A DNA stretch of 64,000 nucleotides from Mercurialis annua (Eukaryota > Streptophyta > Magnoliopsida > Malpighiales > Euphorbiaceae), in contig NC_065576.1 of assembly GCF_937616625.2 (NCBI RefSeq), positions 8,000,501-8,064,500 of the forward strand. The letters run 5' to 3'. Shown here piece after piece: positions 26,470-38,821 of the stretch. Position 1 is the first letter of the stretch, and each line of letters opens with the position of its first letter. Made by a program: the position numbers and the translations under genes. Below the pieces are notes generated by a model, which saw only the letters and a program-made list of their open reading frames with translations, was not told the DNA's origin and did no database searches.

Positions 26470-27050
26470 AAAACTAATAGAAACCGAATTTCAACATAAA
26501 TATAGTGGAACTGAGTTGTACAGAATTCACTCTTCTGAGTGAATCCTATGATTCGTCTAAGATGAAAGCCAAATGACAACAATACCTGAGTCATAGGACC
26601 TCGCCATGCCTAAGATCAAAAACGGTATTCGTTAAAGATCTAGAATCAAGTCTCAAATGCGTTGTCAGAGACTCGATTACATGAAAATAGAATAATGTTT
26701 AGAAAACCAAATATGCGAAATTACCTTCCTATTTGAAGATAAACTCCTATCTGAAAAGATAAACCTATTCAGAAAGACATTCTTGAATATGATTCATTTT
26801 GAATAAGGAATCATTTTTCTATTTAAATACACACTATTAAATAGTAATCACTTTTCTATTCAAACTTTATAAGACATTTTCTTAATACTATATAAAAAGT
26901 TTGAGGTATGGATAAATAAACAATTATATTCAATATGAAGATACTCTGCTCAAAACTCAATACTGACTTTGGCATTGGACAATCACTGTCTGATTGATTT
27001 TCTATCCTGTTTTACAAGTTTAATCGCAAATCCGGAAGCAAGACTCCGTC
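26470..27050 (+). mobile_element. LTR remnant B of the same Ty3/gypsy lineage, plus orientation
   Basis: Homologous to LTR A in inverted orientation: ACCGAATTTCAACATAAATA, ATTCACTCTTCTGAGTGAATCC, repeated TTCCTATTTGAAGAT-type blocks, a TATA-like ACTATATAAAAAG at about 26887 and a GACTTTGGCATTGGACAATC tail. The two copies face away from a roughly 1-kb centre that holds the M4b MITE. Confidence 0.6.
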
Positions 27051-27339
27051 GAGAATTTATAATTTTAAATATATACAACTTATCATAAATCTACTAAAAT
27101 TAACATTTCAGTAATTTAATCCGATTTGAGAAGTTAACAGTAGTTTTAGTTAATTATAATAGTTATTCAATTTAATATGCATTTTAAATAATAAGGTAAG
27201 AATTTTTTTTAAATCACTTTAATTTATATTTTTTTTATATATTAGCTCTAAAAAATAATTGTTAATACATGTTATCACATGTTATTTAAATAATTTTTTT
27301 GGTACATGATTCATGAGATTTTCTAAACGTGTTTTGACT

Positions 27340-27525
27340 ATAAGACGATACTGCTAAATTTTACATTTTCATACTAATTTCCACTCGAATAGTGTAGGTT
27401 TTGAGGCAAACTCTGACCTTAAATTTTAAATGATTGCATACATTAAGTACGCTTCGAACCACAATCTCATTTAAATCAGAAGAACGCCTTACCAACTCTC
27501 CTGTGCATTGAGTTATTAAATAATT
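27340..27525 (-). mobile_element. SINE-like element
   Basis: Minus-strand sequence GAGAGTTGGTAAGGCGTTC (box A-like) and TTGTGGTTCGAAGCG (box B-like) is followed by about 90 bp of body (AAAACCTACACTATTCGAG). This has tRNA-derived SINE organisation. The 64-residue ORF at 27361-27555 runs through it and is spurious. Target duplication not found. Confidence 0.55.
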
Positions 27526-27535
27526 TTTTGAATTG

Positions 27536-27621
27536 GCTAATATTGTTGTTAACATTTAAACTAGGCTAATATTGTTCTTAGCTTTTAAGTTAGGCTAATA
27601 TTGTTCTTAACTTTTAAATTG
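27536..27621. repeat. Tandem repeat, three units of about 30 bp
   Basis: Units start GGCTAATATTGTT and end TTTTAAATT or TTTAAACTA; copies 2 and 3 are nearly identical. Confidence 0.8.
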
Positions 27622-29024
27622 GGAAAAATTCAAAATTAAATTTTCAATTAAATTTTCAAAAAATAAAAATGGTTTGGATTTTTCTATACACTAAGCCATA
27701 GCTTTAAAGGACAAATTTTTTCTCTTACATTGGGATGCAAAAAATCTCTACACTTTTAATTTAATGGAGAACAACAAAAGAAATCTCACATGCAAACAAC
27801 TCATCACTTCCCTTTATATTACATACTCAACAAACAAGAACCCAACTTACACGTGTTGTTGTCAAATTAGAAAACAAAAATTGTGGGTCCTAAAGTTTGC
27901 ATCTATGGCAGTATTAGTACCCAATTTCTGATTTATAGTCTCAATTTTGATGATCATATTACAGCTACAATTCCACTTGCACCTGCTTATCACAGCTCGG
28001 GAAATTCTTGCTTATCTAGGTATACATTGTACAATGGAATATAATTTAAACTATAATTTAGGTTATTTGAAGTAGACCATTCAAATGCCTAATCTTTATT
28101 TCAGCTCTTGATGAAATGAAATGTATATGGCGCAATTGGCACTCGCCATCGCTCAATTTAAATTTACTGCTCTAAAAAATTACATCGTTGATTTAATTTA
28201 ATTTTTATTAATTTTAGATAACATGACGATAAATCGGATGTCTAGATGAATATATAATAAAAATATTATTTTAATCTATAACTTATCTATAAAAACATAA
28301 AATGTAAAAAGAAACTCCCAATTTTGGCATTTGATGAGAAGTAAATTTAAGCACTTTAGACTTTGATTTTCGTATTATGAAATAGATCATTAATCTACTA
28401 ATTGTCGTAGTGATTCAGTGATCACCATGGTACTATTTTGTAGTTGTGATTTTCAGATAAAAACAATCATGAGTATCATAAATTAACTTTCGAGAAAATG
28501 ATTTTAGTTTGAAAATGAAATTATTCATTCACAAATTTTAATCAATCAAAGTGGTGTAAATTTGGCCTGGGGGCCTAGTAAGTGGCAGTTCATTTGATTT
28601 TATTTAACGACAATATTAGTACAACTCTACAATTAATTCAAGTGTGCATCCACATATTAAAGAAAAATATAAGTAAAATAGTGTATTCTAAAAAACAAAG
28701 AATGTTCCAAATTTGTTAATATGGTCATAAAGAGGGATCAAAGAAGATAATGCAATGATGCATGGATGTGTGTGTTCTTGTTTGTTGTCAACTTAGTGAA
28801 AAGAGTGGAGACAAAGGATTTCATAGAAAAAGAGAAGAAACCAAATGCAATATTATTTCTAATTATTGTTTCAATTCCTTGGAAAAGAAAATGTGTAAGG
28901 AAATCAATTTAATGTGGTGAAGAATGTGGTACCACCACCTTCCTTGCTTCTACTCTCTTAATCCCAATTTCCCCTTTGAGTCATTAGTTTTGTCACATCA
29001 TTTGCATACTCTTTCGAGTCCGTA
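27622..29024. other. Intergenic DNA without recognised gene
   Basis: 28720-29010 is less AT-rich and promoter-like, but no ORF or RNA gene could be supported. Confidence 0.4.
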
Positions 29025-29290
29025 ATATTTATTTTCTCTGTCCCATTTTAAAAAAAAAAATCATTTACTTTTATATATAAATTAAAAAAATTATTATCTT
29101 TATCTTTTTATATTTGGCACCTAGTAATGATAGTAAATTTTTTCATAAAATTCCTTTAAAATAACTAAATGAAGGGTAAAATACAATAATCATTGGAAAA
29201 ATATTTTAAAAATAAAAATAATATTTTTTAAATGGGATATTGCAAAATGAAAAATGAGACTTTTTAAACGGGACAGAATGAGGGTTATTT
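29025..29290. mobile_element. Decayed Stowaway-like MITE
   Basis: TCTGTCCCATTTTAAA on the left and AAACGGGACAGAATGAGGG on the right are inverted, resembling Stowaway ends (CTCCCTCNGTCCCA). The outermost bases and TA duplication are eroded. Confidence 0.5.
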
Positions 29291-29452
29291 TAAAACGTCA
29301 GTCATAAATATCAACAACTTTTTAAAATATGGCCAATTTAATAAAATTATTTATAAATTTAATATCTAATATTTTAAAATAGAATATTTTTTGCGGATAA
29401 GGTCAAATCTAAGCAAAACTTTCAAAAAAACCAATTTCGGTCAATTTTCAAC

Positions 29453-30337
29453 GGCCTAATTACATAAAATTCCCCCACCTTAAAATTTTTTTGCGTTTAC
29501 ACTCCGACTTAATTTTTTTTCCGATTATATCCTATTTCAAATTTTCAGCTTTCAACTCTACCCCGAAGCACTAAAATGATCTGTTTTTTTTTATAATTTA
29601 GGGAAGGGGGAGTGAGACTCGAACACGAGACCTCTTACCAAGATGCATGTGACTATTACCACTGTGCTACAACAACACTGCCTAAAATGATCTGTTTTCA
29701 TCTGAAAAAAGAATTAAAATAGTCCTTCATTTTAGGCTATATTCTAATTAGATATTAATATTATTAATTATAAAAAACACTTTTTAAAAAAAAATCAACT
29801 GATAATAATTATTTAATTTATATTTATTATTAATAAATTTTTTAAATCAAAAATCATAAAAAAATTAAAATTTACGTAAAATAAAATCTATTTATATTCT
29901 AATTAGCGAGCTGCTCCTTCATTACATGGAAGAAGAAAAGTTCCTCAATGGAAGGAGGAGCAAAAAAATCAATTTTAAAAAAAAATATTCAGTGACGGAT
30001 TCTTAAAAATCGAAGATGTATGGTAGTAGATCGGATTTTTTTTTTTTAAAATAATTTAATTTTTTGTTAAATATTTTAAAAACAATTAATTATTAGGACT
30101 TATTTGAACATTTTAAAGCTGAAGGACTTGTTTGTATTTTTTCAAATAAAAAAACATGATATAACTCTTCTATTTGTTGTTATTGACGTTTTTATCCTGA
30201 TATTATTTAAATCGTCAATTGTACCCTTAGTGAGGGTAGAGGTGAAACCTGAAAACTTGAAATAGGGTATAATTGAAATTTTTTTTAGACGGGATATAAA
30301 CGCAAAAAAACGTTCAAAGTGCGGGGTAGACATGTCC
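29453..30337. mobile_element. TIR element of about 0.9 kb, family M7, with a nested SINE
   Basis: Inverted ends share TTTTTTTGCGTTTA, ATTATATCCTATTTCAA and TTTTCAGCTTTCA / TTTTCAGGTTTCA over about 110 bp. Left end near GGCCTAATTACAT (29453), right end near 30337. No target duplication was recognised. It abuts and disrupts the 3' end of the antisense ORF at 30338-31116; the last ~65 residues of the ORF reading from 30142 are MITE sequence. Confidence 0.65.
29588..29691 (-). mobile_element. Minimal SINE of about 104 bp with a 17-bp target-site duplication
   Basis: Flanked by identical 17-bp repeats CTAAAATGATCTGTTTT (29571-29587 and 29692-29708). On the minus strand: GGCAGTGTTG start, box A-like TAGCACAGTGGTAATAG, box B-like GTGTTCGAGTCTC, a short unique end and an A tail (the T run at 29588-29592, merging with the duplication). 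All features of tRNA-derived SINE retroposition are present in about 100 bp. Confidence 0.85.
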
Positions 30338-31116
30338 ACTTCAAAATTAGAAAGAAAATCCTTATGATTTGCAGACATCCTGCAAATAGATATAAAAAAA
30401 ATTAAGCTAGAAAAAGTACCTCTAGAGTCACTATAAGGATCCGCCAAAAGTAAAGCTCGATGACTAAGATAAATACTTACTAAATCAAAAAATAAAAGCT
30501 TATTTTCCTTACAGTCCGATGAAAGTTTGAAAGTAAAATCAGACTCATCCAGAGTCAAGGAGGAGGAAGAAATAAAATCTTTTAAAAGGGTAAAATCCTG
30601 GGAAAGATCGGAAAAAGAAGCATGCTTGATAAGAAAAAAAAAATTAAGTCCAATTCTCCAAAGAAATACGAAGAATAAATAAAGATCGAACAGACCTACT
30701 GTCAACGTAGATGAACATCTCATCTTTACGCTTTGAGAAATGTACAAATACTTAAAAACATTTAACGAAGGGACTCGACCACGAGCCCTGCAATATTTCA
30801 AAAACGAAATAAAGATTCAGATAGAGTTAGGATGAAATTGTCCAGGCGGAATACCTAAATCGAGACAAACATCAAGAATAAAAGACTCTAACAAAAGGCT
30901 AAGTCCATCAATCAAAAGCTCTTCAAATAAAATTATTTTAGTGGATTAACCCGGACAATGGTTATCCTTAAAATTCGAGTTAGGCGTCCTAGGCTCATAC
31001 TGTGATGGAAAACTATAATTAGAAGAAATTTTTAAAATTTTCTCAGAAGAAAGAGAACTAACGGTATGATCTATATCGTCCCTAGCACCTCGAGTTTTTC
31101 CTGCCTCATCAGCCAT
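30338..31116 (-). pseudogene. Degenerate retrotransposon ORF with gypsy-type putative transposase domain, antisense to its LTR
   Basis: On the minus strand an ATG at 31116 opens MADEAGKTRG; the frame continues through two stops (near 30950 and 30820) into FLKYCRARGRVPSLNVFKYL. GLSLLLESFILDVCLDLGI with PPGQFHPNS and RARGRVPSLNVFKY matches the pattern I know as the 'putative gypsy type transposon' domain. The 3' end is cut by the M7 TIR element. The associated LTR (31804-32470) points the other way, so this is an antisense ORF as described for some Tat-lineage Ty3/gypsy elements. Confidence 0.65.
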
Positions 31117-31803
31117 GGCTAAAATATTTAAGGGGGAAAAGTGGAATAAACTGGAAAAGTTGAAAATTTATAAAAGTAAATAGATCAAAACACTAATCTA
31201 ACTGAAAAATGAAAGGATAAATCAAGGACACCAAGAACACATAAACTGAGAATCGAGCAAGGAAGAACGAAAATAATCAGAAATAAATAAACGCAATACC
31301 TAGAAAAACGATAAGATGGGTCGAAGGAGATATAGAAAACAACTCGAAAGTGAGGAATTTTGGATATCAAAGCCAAACAAGTAAACCAAAAATATATGTT
31401 TCAAAGAGTTTGAAAACTCGAAAAAAACACAAATGAAAGTAAAAGATGAAGAGGAAGACGAAGATGAAATACATATACACACGAATTCTGAGAAAACAAT
31501 GATTGTAGTTAAAAAAATCAAAAGGTTGAAACTCTACGACACATTTGAGATGAAGGACACGTGGTGATCACAATGACATGCGGTGAAAATCCGTGATCTA
31601 TCATGAATACATGTCGAATGATAAAATAAAAAGAGAAATTGAAGATGCTCATCGAGGACCTGAAAACACTTGTAAAGGACCTGAAAGGACTCGTAGAGAG
31701 CCTGAAAAAACTCGCAGAGGACCTAAAAAGACTTGCCAAATAAAGCTAAAAATCAAACAAGGCATAAATATCCAAGATATAAGTTTACATGCGGGAAAGA
31801 TAA
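31117..31803 (-). promoter_or_regulatory. Leader/promoter between the antisense ORF and the LTR
   Basis: About 690 bp. Minus strand is pyrimidine-rich with TTCTTTC-type runs, like a plant leader; CCACGTGTCC (G-box-like) lies near 31556. The 60-80 residue ORFs seen on either strand here are low-complexity. Just before the LTR the plus strand reads GCGGGAAAGATAA, a plausible polypurine tract for plus-strand priming. Confidence 0.4.
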
Positions 31804-32470
31804 TGATGGAAACTCAATTCCACATAATATTATGAACTAAGTCCTCGGGGATTCGCCCAACAAAGGGGACCTCGAAACTCGCCAAAAATTGATAATCAGA
31901 GAGATCTTGATGATGAGTGAGGCCAAGTCCTATAAGACAGCCCGTTTATAATAAAATCCATACGGATTCGCCTAAGGAGTAACGACTGAATCCCACGGGG
32001 TTTAGTGAACAGATATGATACGGACACTGTAAGATATAAAATCTAAATACAAGTCAACTATCATACTGACATTTAAGGGTGTTCTAGAAGACTTAGATCT
32101 TCTAGAAGAATAAGATATACTTTCCAGAATAAGATATACTTTCCTACTTATGATCGTATTTTTATTTGAGAAAATATTTCTATTTAGGACTCATCCCTTA
32201 ATAGGACTCATGCTAAATAGAAATCCTTCTCCTATTTGGATTCATCTGCCAAATAGAAATCTCTCTTTCTATTTACGCTCTATAAAATATTCCTCAGTGA
32301 CCACTAAAAAAATTGACGTATGCTCATGCACAAACTAATTATGAATTATAATTAATACTCTCTTAAAGTCAATGCTGACTTGATATTAGAGTGTTCATCA
32401 GACACAACCGTCCTATCAGCAGTCTAACCTCAGTTTTGCGGGTTCAAACCCATTGAGAAGCCCGACTCCA
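31804..32470 (+). mobile_element. LTR C of a Ty3/gypsy (Tat-like) element, plus orientation
   Basis: Starts TGATGGAAACTCAATTCC after a purine tract and ends near GACTCCA. Contains CTATTTAGGACTC- and TATTTGGATTC-type U3 repeats, a TATA box (CTCTATAAAATATTCC, about 32280) and a downstream part homologous to LTR B (ATACTCT, CAATGCTGACTTG, GTTCATCAGACA). Position after a purine tract and an antisense ORF suggests a 3' LTR. Confidence 0.65.
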
Positions 32471-33061
32471 TTATGAATATTCACCATTAAAATAATAAAA
32501 AAGGATAGAACTAAAATTTAAGTTGAAAAAGTAGGAAAATTTAATAAGACTTTCTAGATGAGACATTATAAAAATTATAATGAGAATATTTTGTTAAATT
32601 TTAACGCTATTGCATATTGATGGCACGTATCTAAATTTTTAGTTAATTCGAAATAATCTTAATTAATTAAATTTAAATATTTTACTTATTTAGAAAAATT
32701 AAAATTTGAAAAATTATCGAAACGTGTCATATTATATCTGCACTCGGAAGGAAGACATTATTGCCTATGAAAAAAATCTTGTAGCCTCCCTGCTCTTTTT
32801 TTTTACAAAATTTAAATTTTAACTATCAACAAAATATAGTTCAAATAATAAAATATTAAACAATGTTTTACTAAATTAAAGGATTCAATTTTTCCTCCAA
32901 ACGCTCAATTATATATATAAAAAAAGCAATGAGGATCATAATTAGTCTAATCATATTTATTCATAAATAAACAATGAGGATCAATTTATATATCGGTGGC
33001 GAATCATTTCCGACGTGGGTTTAATATTGAGTTAATTCAGTCCACATAAATTCTGGATTTG
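32471..33061. other. AT-rich intergenic DNA
   Basis: No gene recognised. Confidence 0.5.
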
Positions 33062-33300
33062 TTTTTTTTTTCTTCCAAAGCTCTTAGTTAGTTAGATAGT
33101 CAGAAAAGTTATACAAATGTTCGTAGGTTACAAATCATTAAGAATCTAATATTAGCTAGTTGAGCCAAATTATGAGCTTCTCAATTTTGTGATCGACCTA
33201 TAAACCTTGTGCTGCAAAAGCTGAAGAACGATTTAGAACACCAAATATCCAGCCAAATATGCTCAAACATTCCACCACTGGGCATATTCTAGTAGAGAAC
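33062..33300 (-). mobile_element. 3' end of a LINE (non-LTR retrotransposon), minus strand
   Basis: The minus strand ends AGAGCTTTGGAAG followed by a run of A, the usual end of plant L1-type LINEs. Upstream, degenerate codons resembling the C-terminus of the RNase H-like domain can be read (RSSAFAAQGL). Heavily 5'-truncated. Confidence 0.55.
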
Positions 33301-35049
33301 GCTTGAGTAATTTTTGATGTTATATTTCATTGGATTTATTCTAAAATCAAATAATAGATTTGAGTTTTGAAAATAATTCTTGAATGGAACAGACAGATCA
33401 CAAATTTCACATCTAAAAATAATTATTATAAAAATATATAAATAAATTTTTATTATTTAATTAATTTTTTTTATATTTTTATATAATTGTTAGTCGAACT
33501 ATATTTGTTTCTTCACTAACAAAATATTTATTACTATCAACGGGAAAAAAAATAGGAAGGCACTCTACAGTTTCATGTAAGTATTTAAAATTAGAGGAAT
33601 AAAAAAAAATAAGTAGTTAAAAATTAAAATTCATAAAAGAAATAAAGAATATGCGACAATAATCAGGTGAATTGGTTATAGACGAAAAATGGATGAGCTC
33701 ATCTGATTAATCGCACCGACCACGCCGCAGTGAAAACGTATGATGCGCTGACGCCAAAAACAGATTTGCATCAGCTTAAAATAAGCTAAGCCGTTAAACA
33801 AACAGCCACGCCGTACAGCCCTCTCCCTCTCAAACCACTGTTTTAATGACATATCCGTTGCCCAAATTGATGTGGCAATTCATTAAACTGATTCAATCAA
33901 CATTAATCAATTAAATAAAAATAAGAATAATTATATTCATATAATATTACAATATTAATATTTTTCTTAAATTATCTTCATATTTAAATTTACATATAGA
34001 TAATTAATTTATAAATTAATGAATAAATAAATTACATTTTATCTAATAAATAAAGGCAAAACCTACTCTAAAATTCTTGTACTTCCAATTTTTATTTTAT
34101 TTCGTCCTTCGCTTCTTTTTCCTTGATGCATTTATTTTTTAAAATAATTTTATAAATTTTTTTATTTATAAAAGTGCAGAAGTGTGAGAGATCAAGTAAA
34201 ATTATTTTTGAAAGTATATGGATGAGTAAAGACACAAAAAGATTTTATAAAATTGTTTTTAAAAATATAAAGGCTAAATTATGAAACAAAAATGCCTAAG
34301 GTTGAAGTGAAAAAACAAAAAGTACAAGGAACTTAGTCTTTATAATAGATTAAGTCATAAATAAATAACCGAATGATTTATATAATATTATCGATTTGAT
34401 AATCTTTAATTCTTATAATTTTTTCTGTCATTTATTTACCAAACATGACATAGTTAAGAAAAAACGTAAGACTGTGGATTAATTTTACAAAAAATTAAAA
34501 ATAACATTAAGCCAAATAATTGACATACTAAAAACATTAAACAATAAAATTTGAAGGTGGTAATAAAATAGGTTGAATTCAGTTGTTGAGAATTTTTCGT
34601 CACTAATTATACTAGTAGAATTTCCATTTTCAGCTTATTTCGCTGCTTATATAATTTAAACGATGAAATTAAAACTTTGAAATTTTAAGAATTTGAATTT
34701 GAAATTTGAAAAGTTTTGAACAATCTAAGAATCTACACAAATTTTAAATTCAATAACAAAAAAAGCACAAAATTTTCAAAAAAAAGTTAGAGCCATTTAT
34801 TTGAAAAATAAAAAGATGTTAAAATAAACGAATTACAATAATTTCTAGCCAAAAGCTAAAGATCGCTGTTTCTTGTACTTGAAATCGATGAAAATTAACT
34901 TCCTCTCTCTAGGATAAATATTTTTCGCTCTATAGAGAGTGCTCAACAAAAAGAAAATCATATTTCTGATTAAAAAAATACTTAATTAAATCAAATTTTT
35001 ATACTTAATTTTCAATAGATTGCTCCAGTATTAACTTTTTATCAATTAG
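33301..35049. other. AT-rich intergenic DNA
   Basis: No gene or repeat that I can support. Confidence 0.5.
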
Positions 35050-35132
35050 TTATAACTCAAATGATATAAAAGGTTAGACAGCAACTATCAATGCTGTGAG
35101 TTCAATATATCCAACAAGCGCTCTCCCTGCTC
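35050..35132 (+). mobile_element. SINE-like tRNA-derived segment, family S copy 3
   Basis: Plus strand: ATAACTCAAATGATATAAAAG, GCTGTGAGTTCAATATATCC and AACAAGCGCTCTCC follow the same order as copies at 5524, 14335 and 43832. A long AT microsatellite begins where the tail would be. Confidence 0.55.

Positions 35133-35135
<3 letters not shown>

Positions 35136-35210
<75 letters not shown>
35136..35210. repeat. (AT)n microsatellite
   Basis: About 37 AT units between the SINE-like segment and the large TIR element. Confidence 0.95.
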
Positions 35211-35216
<6 letters not shown>

Positions 35217-38200
35217 TAGAGGAAATTAGACTATACACTTGATTATTGAAAATAATCTCAAAACTACATTAGGATCTTTTTTTCTTGAGTCAACACTTAA
35301 TAATCTAATATAATTGCTTTAGCACTTGATTGTTTCAAATATTTGCAACAAACACTTACTTTTCATTCAGAGCTGAAATAATTCCCCGTGTTAGCTTTTC
35401 TTCCCAAAGACAATTCTCCGCCGTTATTTTCAATCCCTGTCGTTCTCCGATAATTCCCTACCATTAATTCATCACTGTTCTTGCCATTTCTCGCTGTTCT
35501 TGCCATATTTGTTTCATGGCATCTTCGTTTTTCCACTTCTGTTCACCGCTCTGCTATTCCATCTCTGTTCCACCTCAATTCTATCTCCATTCCACCTTCG
35601 TTGCCACCGCAGCTGCCATCTCTGTTGTTCCACCGCCGTTGCCATCTCTGCTTTAGTGGTCCAATCCATGCAATGTTTAGCTGATCATTCTCCATTTGCT
35701 GCCAATCAAATGTTAAAAGTTTTATTTTTAATTATTGTAACAGAATTAAAGTTTTGGAAATGTGTGAGCTTTTCATAACATTTTTTGTATTAATCAAGGG
35801 ACAAACTTCTTTGTTAATACTAGAAATTATTTATCAATTTGATTAATATGATGTTTACGTGGATAATAGTTTGATTTTGTTTCATGGCTTTTGTAGTGCA
35901 CTAAAGTTGTTTGGTTAAATGCCTGAGAGACCATAAATGCTTTACTATGGCTTATTTTTTTTATTTGTCTCATATTATGATTGCTTTTAATTTTAAAAGT
36001 TATGAAATCAAGTGTTGATTTTAGGATTGATAGAGTTGTAGATTTTTTTACGACTCTTACATGTCATCAGGAAGTGTGTAAAATTTGTTCGATTCAATAT
36101 TAATCTTTGTATTCTTTTTGGTTTGTGTTATTTGTTAGATTACATTATGTTTGGTTAAATTTTTTAGAATTAGCTATTTGAAATTCAGTTCAAATTATTG
36201 TTGTATACTATTTTGTCTGCCTACTTTTGTTATTCTTTTGTTATACTCTGCTAGCTAAGTCTTTTATTGGGCTAAATAAATTATATAAGTTGTTGAAAAT
36301 GATTTTGTTATATTAGTCGTATACTTTTTGACTTTTTACATGTATCTTTTTTTATATTTTGTTAGATTTTGTATATAGTTTGTTACTTAATGTCTCATTT
36401 GGATAAGAATTTGATTAAAATTGTTTAAAGTGAGTTTCTTATATTTATTGTATACTCTATGTCTTTTTTCTGTATTCTTTTTCATGCTTTGTTACATAAT
36501 GTTTATTAGACTAATAATTTGATGTTTAATGTCTGTCTTCTTTTGTAATTTTTTGTATACCCATCTTTATGTTATGCATTTTTAGATTTGATAGAATATA
36601 CCAAAAATGAGATTGCTGAATTTGATAGACTTTCTATTGTATTCTTTATGTATATTTTATGTATTCTTTCTTAGGTATTGTAGATTTAGTTTTGAAATTT
36701 CATTATCATTCATGTTACAATTTTTTTTATTACTGTATATAAATATACCTGCATGTTACATCCTTTTTAATGTGGTGCATTTGATATGTTTTATAATGCA
36801 GCTATATGATCCATATTTCGAGGTTGAACAATATTTTAGTATTTCTAAATTGTTATATAGTGATTTTGGCATGTTAGGTGTTGCTTTTGCTTAAATTTTG
36901 ATGGCAAGTATGGAAACTTCAACGGTTCCAACTTTATTCATACTGTAACAAAAAATTAGAAAACTAAAAGGCATGTGAATAATATACATAAAGTGTATAT
37001 AAGGTATAACAAACACTTTGAGCAGTAATGTCAAGCTATTACATGTTTTTCTTTAGCAAATTTCTACAACTCTTATTGTTATGCCCCTGTTTTCTACACC
37101 TTGCATATTACTGATGTCTTTTTCTCCCATGATGCCTTGTATCTTCTTTTTTAGGACTTCCTGAAGTAATTTCCCCATAAGGTGGCAAAATAATCTGATT
37201 TTTTCATTATAATTGATGATAACCGCTATTGATTCTATTTCTGATCATTAAGAAAAAAAATAAAACACAATAAGTATACAAAAAATATACATAGGTTATA
37301 GAAAAATATTGAAAATGGTAATAAAAGAAACACAAAATGTACCAATATACAACAAATATACAAAAAGTATACAACAACACTGTATAAAAGATGAAAGAAT
37401 ACACGAAGTATACATAAAGTATATAATAAAACTGTAAAGAGTAAAAAAAATACAAGATTCTACCTTCTGTTGAAAAAAATACAAGATTCTACCTTCTGTT
37501 GTTTGAATGTCAACTATAATCAATCAATCACAGATTATGCAATTTTAGTATACATAAAACATACAGAAAATATACCAAAACACTATAATCATCTAAAATA
37601 AAAGAATTAGTTCATATAGTAATTAGTACATATTGCTACTTTCAAGTATACATATAACATGCAAAAAGAATATCAGAATATTATAATCATTATTTTCAAA
37701 AAAGAAAAGAAAAAGAATGAGTACATATAAGAAATCAGTACATTTAATAAATATACGTTATACATAAAATATATAGAAGGTAATTATCAAAATGAAATTA
37801 GTTTAAAATCAATACAAATAGACATAAAGTATTACAAAATCTAATAAGTATTCTAATAATTTACATAAAGTATTCTAATAATATACATAAAGTATACAAA
37901 ATTTAATTAGAATAAACATTATAATTATCTAAAAAACAGTACATATAACAAATCAATAAATATAACGAATATACAATATACATAAAACATTCAAAATGTA
38001 TACCAAACCATTGTAATCATTAAAAATAAAATAATCAGTATATATAATAAACTGAGAAACATACGAATAATATTTTCGATATAATATTAAAAATTTGGAG
38101 AGATTTTATCATTTTAATCTTTAAATTACGTTTATATATACAAAAAAGATAATATACTAAAATTATATGAAGTTATACTTAAAATATACAAAAAGTATAC

Positions 38201-38821
38201 AAAAAATATAATACGAAACAACAACAGCAGTTGCAGCAAAAAATAACAGCAACAACAGGGAAAAACAACAACAAAGCATAAAACAACAGCAACAGTGACA
38301 GAAATAGGGGATAAACCGATCTAAAGAAGTAAAAACTACAAAATGAGATCATCACTCCCAGATCTGTTAAAATCCTAACAAACCCAACAACCACTACCTC
38401 ATCTTGACACTTCCTCCACCGTGGTTACTCTTTAAGTCTGTCACCGATTGTAAGGTAGTCGTCCTAGGAGCTGCCAATGGTAGATCTAAGAGCTTGTTCT
38501 AGAAATCAAATCGATTTTAGGGAAGCTATTTCAACGAGAATTTGAGAAATTATACTGATATAGAAAAAATTGGACAAAAAGAAGAAGAAGAAGATTGCTT
38601 GATATGAGAGTTTTGATTTAATATTTGAACTGAGAAAAGTAATTTCAATTTGGGAATATGTGTTTTTGAAAAACACGTGTTGGGTAAGAAAATATGAAGA
38701 AATAAGTGCTAAAAAGGTTTTAGCAAGTCAATTAAGTATTGATCCCAATTAAAGTGTGCCATCCGTATTTTTGGGATTATTTTTCCCTTTTTAGATAGTT
38801 TTCAATTTTTCCCTAAAATTT
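35211..38821. mobile_element. Large non-coding TIR element E, copy 1 (about 3.6 kb)
   Basis: Left end AAAATTTAGAGGAAATTAG and right end (reversed) AAATTTTAGGGAAAAATTG continue as inverted repeats past AAAATAATCTCAAAACTAC / AAAATAATCCCAAAAATAC. The same ends and internal order occur at 48232-51947. Inner parts contain TGTATATTTTG-type runs on the left and their complement on the right, and CAACAACAGCAG-rich sequence near 38220. Reading frames are low-complexity; no transposase. Target duplication not recognised (left flank is a microsatellite). Confidence 0.7.

Noticed and set aside
31300..31739. Ser- and Arg-rich ORFs on both strands
   Set aside because: Low-complexity leader between the antisense ORF and LTR C; no domain.
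32425..32470. tRNA/SINE-like GCGGGTTCAAACCC
   Set aside because: The stretch aligns with the 3' part of LTR B, so it belongs to the LTR and not to a SINE.
36607..37523. Several 75-95 residue Phe/Tyr-rich ORFs
   Set aside because: AT-rich low-complexity reading of element E; frames on both strands look alike.
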